NCBI RefSeq assembly: GCF_019424165.1
Contig: NZ_JAHZAA010000008.1
Coordinates: forward strand, 7,866-71,865
Length of the DNA stretch: 64,000 nt
Direction: 5' to 3'
Origin: Desulfovibrio sp.
Lineage (GTDB): Bacteria; Desulfobacterota; Desulfovibrionia; Desulfovibrionales; Desulfovibrionaceae
The notes below the pieces were generated by a model, which worked only from the letters and a program-made list of their open reading frames with translations, made no database searches and was not told where the DNA came from. Below, one piece after another: positions 58,882-64,000 of the stretch. Every line of letters begins with the position of its first letter. The first letter of the stretch is position 1. A program made the translations under genes and the position numbers.

Positions 58882-59517
58882 TCATATGCGTGTGCAGGAG
58901 GACACCCGTGAGCCTTTGGGATTGGACTCTTTAGTGCGGACCTTGGCCAGATAGCTGGCGGTATACACCGCGTCATCCATCTGGGCATCAACGTCAGGGG
59001 AGTTTCTTTCGATGAACTTGCCCACTTTCCCATTGCTGCTGGAGAAGTTGACCAGTCCTTCATTGTCTGTGCCCAATTTCTTTTTTACAGCCCTGTTGAA
59101 TGCTTCCTTGATCAAATAGCCATTTTGTATGGCATTGCCATTTACAAAGATGTTGAGGTGGTAATGTGGATTATCGTCTGAGCTCTTTCTTTCTGATACC
59201 CAGACAACGTGGAGATCTGGATCGTTTTTTCCATTTTTAAAGCGTGAATCTGTCTGGCGTTTAACATTCTCAATGATTCTGGTCATATCCTCGCTGCTAA
59301 GCGTATAATCGCTATACCTCTCACTATGAATGTCCAAGCGTACAGACAACACTCTTGAATGCTTTGACACCATATGCTCAGCGGTGTCTATGATTTGATC
59401 TAATGTCTTTGTGTAACAAGGTAGGTCATTGTCATTTCCATTGTTAATTGGATATCCTCTATGTGTATTCTCTTTTATCATGTCTTTACTCATGTCATAT
59501 GCTCTCAATGATTTCAT
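58882..59517 (-). CDS. Inovirus Gp2/YagK-like protein
   Basis: A 211-residue protein with LSVRLDIHSERYSDY, LHVVWVSERKSSDDNPHYHLNIFVNG (a HxH-type core resembling rolling-circle initiators) and a C-terminal YTASYLAKVRTKESN. These resemble YagK/YfjJ and inovirus Gp2 family proteins, which are found on satellites and cryptic prophages. The family may replicate or nick DNA, unproven. Confidence 0.65.
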   Translation of the reverse strand: MKSLRAYDMSKDMIKENTHRGYPINNGNDNDLPCYTKTLDQIIDTAEHMVSKHSRVLSVRLDIHSERYSDYTLSSEDMTRIIENVKRQTDSRFKNGKNDPDLHVVWVSERKSSDDNPHYHLNIFVNGNAIQNGYLIKEAFNRAVKKKLGTDNEGLVNFSSSNGKVGKFIERNSPDVDAQMDDAVYTASYLAKVRTKESNPKGSRVSSCTRI

Positions 59518-60058
59518 TTATACGTTGATTCAATATGCCTAACAGCTCTACAGTCTAGTTTCTATATAGTGTCTTTAACTAAACATGTATCTAATTAAAG
59601 ATACTACCAATAACCGGGATGTATATATCTTTCTCAATCAAGCATAACAGATCAATATTTCCTTCTGTAGCAGTAAATTGTTGCATACTATATTTGCGAT
59701 AAAGTTTTAAAAAATTAAAAATGGAAAAGTGGTATAGTGTGCTACTATGCCGCTTTTGAATGTCAGATCTAGATACATCACAGATTTTGCCCATAGAACG
59801 ATGCCAAATGAGTTCTGATCTATGCCCTACTTCTGTGCGTTCTTTCTGAGCACAGCACATTGTCAATCAAGTTGTCACGATTGAATGCTGAAGGTTTCAT
59901 GCAAAGGGAATATGGCGAGGGTATTTGTTAGCGGCATTTCCCCCCTAACAAATACCCACCCATCTCCCGCATATGCCAATTTTGAATGTGCAGAAAAAAA
60001 GCATCCCCCTGAATACCAAGAGAATGCCTTTCGCTGATATTGTTCAATACTCGTCAGA
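59518..60058. other. AT-rich gap with two weak ORFs
   Basis: About 540 bases. Leftward ORFs 59591-59866 (91 residues, MTMCCAQKERTEVGHRS) and 59875-60114 (79 residues, overlapping the DUF3987 gene by 56 bases) have no clear ribosome-binding sites or known family. Neither is supported with confidence. The region could hold an origin or promoter for the left genes. Confidence 0.3.
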
Positions 60059-61519
60059 TCATGAGCGCCTATCGTAGTACCTGTTCCTGTATTCATGCCC
60101 TGCAGGTCTGCCACGTCTTCTAGAATATGATTCAGATATATTTCTTATAATCCGACGCTGCTCAAGTTTATTGAGAGCAACATCTACTTCGGCTGCTGCA
60201 TAGCGATCCTTGAACCGCTGTTTTATCTGTGTAGCGCTAAACATATCCATGTTTTCTTCAAGAATATGTATCCCGACATGACACATACAAGTCTTCTCTT
60301 GTCTGTTTGCATGACCAGATATGCACTCCCACAGATTGTCTGATAACACTTCTGTGATTTGTATTGCGGTGACGATTTCATCCCACGATACAGGCACTTT
60401 TTCAGGTTCAGAATATTCCGCAATATGAAGAACCCCTGCGATTCTTAACGCATGTTGTGCCATCCGCTTTGCCCACTCTTTAATTTCAGCATTACGCCCT
60501 GATGCTTCTTCAGAGCATTTTTTCCGGAAATTATCCCAAGCATGCTCTGCCTCTGCATCTAGTGTGATGACCTGATGCCCGGCATTCGAGGTTGCACAAT
60601 CGTTAACTCTAGCAAGAATTCTTCGGATCAACTCCTTTATTTCTGGGTCCAATTCATGCTGAGAAATCTGGTACATCCGCGGGGCATGCGGTGCTGCCCT
60701 ATAGGTAAGCATACGAGCACACAACCCTGTTTTAATGTAGCTCTTGTCCTTGATAAACTTTGTAAAAGACTCAATCTGCGTGAAAACAAGGTCAACAATG
60801 AAAGGATCATTGCAGGTTGCCTGTCCCCTGCAAATTCTACTTTCAGAATGGGTTTCGCCTCCCCAAAATTTTCTGATCATACTGAAGGCGTCACGCGGTA
60901 ATAAAATGCCGTCTGATTCCATCCGCATAACAAATCCCTGATCAACCATAAGTTTGAAATAAGCAGCTTTCGTTATGTCGGACGTGAGGAATCTAGGTTT
61001 GTTTCTTTTCGTTTCGATTTCATTCAGCTTCTGTTTAATATCCTTAATCTCATCAAGCTTGGCAGGATCGCCTGTTTTAGCATATTCACTTTTTAGGAAT
61101 TTGATGCGCTGATTGCATGCATCATAATCCTCTTCTTCAAAGTTGGATGAATCTTGATTACAGTTATTAAGTTCAACTTGGCTGATGGGCTCTATAAAAG
61201 GTTCAAGTGCCGATGATTTCCCACAGCCAGATTCTGCACCGCCCATGATAAGTAAAGCAAGTGAGTTAATATATCCGGTTGTTTTGTGCTTAATACGATG
61301 ACAACCCCTGTCAATCCCTGCAATTGAAGCCAACCAGCCCAGTAAAACCAAGCCTGAATCAACATGCCGTGATGTCGAAACAGCTTCTACAATTTTCCTG
61401 GTATTCAGTGGCAGATTGCATTCGCTAAAATTTGCGAAGTGCATATCTGCTTTTTCCTTTTCGCGCTTCAATGATGAAATTTTCACCATGCGCTTAATTT
61501 CAAATGAGTCATAATTCAT
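60059..61519 (-). CDS. DUF3987-type primase/helicase-like ATPase
   Basis: A 486-residue P-loop protein. Walker A is MGGAESGCGKSSALEPF near residue 100, followed by a coiled charged region (IKFLKSEYAKTGDPAKLDEIKDIKQKLNEIETKR), LTSDITKAAYFKLM, ESDGILLPRDAFSMI, and a helical C-terminus with a winged-helix-like end (SATQIKQRFKDRYAAAEVDVALNKLEQRRIIRN). It resembles DUF3987 proteins encoded next to primases on mobile elements and is probably involved in replication of the element. GAGGA precedes the ATG. Confidence 0.75.
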   Translation of the reverse strand: MNYDSFEIKRMVKISSLKREKEKADMHFANFSECNLPLNTRKIVEAVSTSRHVDSGLVLLGWLASIAGIDRGCHRIKHKTTGYINSLALLIMGGAESGCGKSSALEPFIEPISQVELNNCNQDSSNFEEEDYDACNQRIKFLKSEYAKTGDPAKLDEIKDIKQKLNEIETKRNKPRFLTSDITKAAYFKLMVDQGFVMRMESDGILLPRDAFSMIRKFWGGETHSESRICRGQATCNDPFIVDLVFTQIESFTKFIKDKSYIKTGLCARMLTYRAAPHAPRMYQISQHELDPEIKELIRRILARVNDCATSNAGHQVITLDAEAEHAWDNFRKKCSEEASGRNAEIKEWAKRMAQHALRIAGVLHIAEYSEPEKVPVSWDEIVTAIQITEVLSDNLWECISGHANRQEKTCMCHVGIHILEENMDMFSATQIKQRFKDRYAAAEVDVALNKLEQRRIIRNISESYSRRRGRPAGHEYRNRYYDRRS

Positions 61520-61627
61520 AGTCTTCCTCAGTCCCGTTATAATTGATTGGCTTGTAGCTTGGGAATGATCGTGTTCCGAGGCTACAAGTTCAGTTAGATC
61601 ACCGTCACAACAGCACCGTCGTTGTTT

Positions 61628-61876
61628 TCATCTTCGACAAACGCAAACTTTAAACAACGCTTTGACCTCATCAGGCATATCTGCCAAAGCAACTACGGCC
61701 TGATTGCCACGATCCTGCCGCTTATACCCATCAATGAACGCCTGGGCCTGGTGACGCCGCAGTTGCTGAGAAGACCAGCCCATTTCACGCATAACTTCAG
61801 GTTCGCTCATCCCCTCTTCAAGCTTCTGGATGTACTCCTCATGCTGTTTGTCAAATTTCTGCTTAAATGTTCCCAT
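61628..61876 (-). CDS. Small hypothetical protein
   Basis: An 82-residue charged protein, MGTFKQKFDKQHEEYIQKLEEG..., probably helical, ending in VCVCRR. AGGAG lies upstream of ATG 61876. It sits between the AlpA-like and DUF3987 genes. Not recognised. Bases 61877-62119 hold nothing supported. Confidence 0.55.
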   Translation of the reverse strand: MGTFKQKFDKQHEEYIQKLEEGMSEPEVMREMGWSSQQLRRHQAQAFIDGYKRQDRGNQAVVALADMPDEVKALFKVCVCRR

Positions 61877-62119
61877 GGAATTCTCCTAACATGCTATTGT
61901 TAAAGGACTATTTTGTTTATATGGGCTTGAAAAGCTCTTCTTTAGTCGTGGGAAACGACCAAAATCAGCGTCTTGACAAGTGGCATCACCGCTACGGAGT
62001 TGGACATGCTCCAAGTCAAACCACAATTTCTTACACGCTCCCCAGCAGCAACCGCCGCTGGAGAACGAGTGATTTGGTGGCGCTCACGCCGATGAGCAAA
62101 TGTAAGCAGAGTAAAAGCG

Positions 62120-62326
62120 TTAGCTCTTCCCAGACGGGTCAATACGATTTTTTGACAGGAACGCCTCAAGGTCGCAGACTCGATAACGCACGGAACGGCC
62201 TATTTTGACGTAGGGAAGGCCTGCACGTTTAAACCTGTGTGCGCGAAGTGTAGAGAGGCTCAGCCCGGTTCGGGCTGAGACCTCCTGCTCAGTCAGGCAT
62301 TGGCATGTTGTTTCTATGGTAGGCAT
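62120..62326 (-). CDS. AlpA-like helix-turn-helix regulator (excisionase)
   Basis: A 68-residue protein with a winged helix: LTEQEVSARTGLSLSTLRAHRFKRAGLPYVKIGRSVRYRVCDLEAFL, typical of AlpA/MerR-like excisionases that bind att sites and promote excision of integrative elements. Its small size and location downstream of the integrase fit that role. Confidence 0.85.
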   Translation of the reverse strand: MPTIETTCQCLTEQEVSARTGLSLSTLRAHRFKRAGLPYVKIGRSVRYRVCDLEAFLSKNRIDPSGKS

Positions 62327-62632
62327 CAGCCGACCTCCAATTTGGAATTAGGAGCTCCGGCTATTCTTATAGGATGGGGAAATGAGCTTGGGGAGATATT
62401 TGGGACAACCAAAAGCTTAAATCTAATATCAGGAATAGCTTCTATTTGTGCCGTAAAAATGAATCACAGGCGCACAGCTCCACCAGGGGAACTACTACAT
62501 GACAGTGTGGCAAAAAAGAAAAGCCTTTACATATGAGCTGCTTGAAGCAATAGGGAGGCTTCTTGTGAAGCAATAATCTGCCATGGAACTGCAGCCCAAT
62601 GCATTTGAAAAACAGTAAGCAATGATATTCGA
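62327..62632. other. AT-rich gap between AlpA-like gene and 331-residue gene
   Basis: About 305 bases. A rightward ORF of about 78 codons (62300-62536) overlaps the AlpA start and shows no family; I do not support it. Nothing else seen apart from a likely promoter region for alpA. Confidence 0.3.
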
Positions 62633-63628
62633 CTAGCTTGATGGAGCAGTTCCACCAAATTTATATTCAAAGAAACTAATCGCTCGCCGAGGAAGTATTT
62701 TTTGGGGAGACGCTTTTTTTGCAAGATTCAGCCAGTTCTCAGCAGATTCTGCTCCACTAATTTTTTCAACAGCAGCATTGAACTGCTTTCTCCACAAGTC
62801 TGTACATGAAGAAAAATATTTGCAGTTCGCGCAGTCTTCTGATGTTGGATTTTTACTTGGGTCACACTTTATTTGGGGAGCGTGCCTTCTATGCGTCATA
62901 AAAGCAGAATCAAGGTTAAAGTTACTGGAAACATACAAATCATAGATCAGCAATCCAGTAGACTTATAAAACACATTATTCAGAGACTGCCTATGCATTT
63001 TTAAGTTTGATTGCTTGTGTATCGTATTGAGAATATCTTTACGTTTACAGTTCTCGTAGTCATTGATTGACTTGAAAAGTGTGGCTTTCTTTTTGAGAGT
63101 GTCGATGATTTCATTGACATGAAGGTTTTTATCAATGCCGAAGAATACATAATCCCGATTGCTATGGAAGGCTATTACACATCTTTTGTCGGTTTTATCC
63201 AGAGTCTTGAATGTTGTAGGGATACTTTCATTGCGTTTTATCTGCTTGGCAACTTCAACCATGTCGTATGGAAAAGGTAAAAATGCAGCGCACACTTTGA
63301 AAATATTTGATATTCGGAGAAGCTTTTCAATATAAGGATAAAAAGTGATAAACTCTATATATTCCTCAATTCCCTCAAATTTAGTAATATGACGCAAGCC
63401 CATTATGCGCGCTTCATGGCAGTAAATGGCATCAGAAAGCAAGTCTATCTGCATTCCTTCTGGAATGTCTGCCTTGAAGAATTGTTGTGAGGTAAATTTA
63501 ATATACTTCATAGCGTCTTCGATATGTCCATTGTTATCATAAGACATCTCAAATCTTCGCTTCGCATACTCACAAAAGAAAAAAGACTCTTCCAAAGCCG
63601 TCTGATCAAGGATTGAATTTGGTATCAT
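62633..63628 (-). CDS. Hypothetical protein coupled to integrase
   Basis: A 331-residue protein. Its ATG overlaps the integrase stop (ATGA). The C-terminal third contains CDPSKNPTSEDCANCKYFSSCTDLW, a four-cysteine cluster that could bind zinc or iron-sulfur, and the middle is helical (EEYIEFITFYPYIEKLLRISNIF). AT-rich codon use differs from the backbone. Not recognised. Such cargo genes coupled to an integrase can encode defence or host-interference proteins, inference only. Confidence 0.55.
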   Translation of the reverse strand: MIPNSILDQTALEESFFFCEYAKRRFEMSYDNNGHIEDAMKYIKFTSQQFFKADIPEGMQIDLLSDAIYCHEARIMGLRHITKFEGIEEYIEFITFYPYIEKLLRISNIFKVCAAFLPFPYDMVEVAKQIKRNESIPTTFKTLDKTDKRCVIAFHSNRDYVFFGIDKNLHVNEIIDTLKKKATLFKSINDYENCKRKDILNTIHKQSNLKMHRQSLNNVFYKSTGLLIYDLYVSSNFNLDSAFMTHRRHAPQIKCDPSKNPTSEDCANCKYFSSCTDLWRKQFNAAVEKISGAESAENWLNLAKKASPQKILPRRAISFFEYKFGGTAPSS

Positions 63629-64000
63629 TTTTTCTCCATATCCATGTCAAAGATTTCATCTGCGACGCTGGCTGCACGCTGCATCGCCTCATCGGCAAGG
63701 TGAGCGTACCGCTGAGTCATTTGCGGACTGGAGTGCGTCAACAATTTCTGCAATGTGTATAAATCGACTTTACCGCTAGAGGCAAGAAATGAAGCGTAAG
63801 CATGGCGCAACCCATGCAGGGGCCGAAAATCCTCTGGGAGACCAGCACGTTGTTTTACTCGTATCGCAATTTTACGAAAATCCTTGCGTTGTGCACCATT
63901 TTTACCCGGAAAAACAAAGGAACTGTCGGTTTTTTTGACACCCCGCAGTACAGCCCGTGCCGCATGTGAGAGGGGAATGCGCTCTGTCGTGCCTTTTTTG
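63625..64000 (-). CDS. Tyrosine recombinase (integrase), N-terminal part outside window
   Basis: The C-terminal 124 codons of a tyrosine-family integrase. Catalytic landmarks: KKGTTERIPLS (beta-hairpin/Lys region), LHGLRHAYASFLASSG (His-x-x-Arg box), LQKLLTHSSPQMTQRYAHL (His and nucleophile Tyr). The 5' end lies right of position 64000. It probably mediates integration of the element into the tRNA-Arg gene or another site outside the window. Confidence 0.93.
   Translation of the reverse strand, partial: KKGTTERIPLSHAARAVLRGVKKTDSSFVFPGKNGAQRKDFRKIAIRVKQRAGLPEDFRPLHGLRHAYASFLASSGKVDLYTLQKLLTHSSPQMTQRYAHLADEAMQRAASVADEIFDMDMEKK

Overview
The window comes from a GC-rich sulfate-reducing deltaproteobacterium, most likely a Desulfovibrio or close relative. 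The strongest marker is dsrA-dsrB-dsrD (20893-23663), encoding dissimilatory sulfite reductase and its small partner; DsrA and DsrB look very close to the Desulfovibrio proteins. Dense, often overlapping genes, flagellins and GC-rich housekeeping genes fit this.

Positions 1-41392 are a chromosomal backbone. In order: an ATP-grasp gene coupled to hom and an AlaC-type aminotransferase (leftward); mtnA with a surface-carbohydrate-type protein and a C_GCAxxG_C_C protein; sdaA with a small ABM-domain protein; serS; a lipoprotein, a secreted TPR-like protein and a small unknown; tlyA; rpmE, a DUF1385 gene and prfA; an rlpA operon; dsrABD; an AMMECR1 protein; an FMN riboswitch with ribB; recD2, aroC, metK and panC; a small papain-like protein; a GGDEF/EAL protein with a degenerate GGDEF site; rimO; two almost identical flagellin genes facing away from each other; an UPF0173 hydrolase; ubiX; and tRNA-Arg(CCG).

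Immediately after the tRNA the character changes. Positions 41393-64000 look like an integrated element or nested elements: patchy and lower GC, nearly all genes leftward, an insertion sequence with perfect ends and target duplication, decayed genes, and a tyrosine recombinase running off the right edge. The left part holds a three-gene set (MoxR-like AAA ATPase with a WGR-like tail, a DUF3150-type protein, and a VWA protein with an HExxH signature) followed by three very short ORFs. One of these, about 30 codons, recurs next to a decayed second copy of the VWA gene at 57.3-57.8 kb. Between the copies lie a zeta-toxin-like pair, an IS1595-type element in a truncated nuclease gene, an XRE regulator, a lipoprotein/membrane/PLD-nuclease cluster, and an AaeB-type efflux operon with a LysR regulator. 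The right end (57.9-64 kb) resembles a satellite or integrative-element core: integrase, an unknown gene, an AlpA-like regulator, a DUF3987 protein and an inovirus-Gp2/YagK-like protein.

The most promising little-described content is the MoxR/DUF3150/metallopeptidase-VWA set with its micro-ORFs. Other points are the inverted flagellin pair with different candidate promoters, and a hairpin that could mask the ribB start downstream of the FMN riboswitch. All names rest on reading motifs and remembered families; no database search was run.
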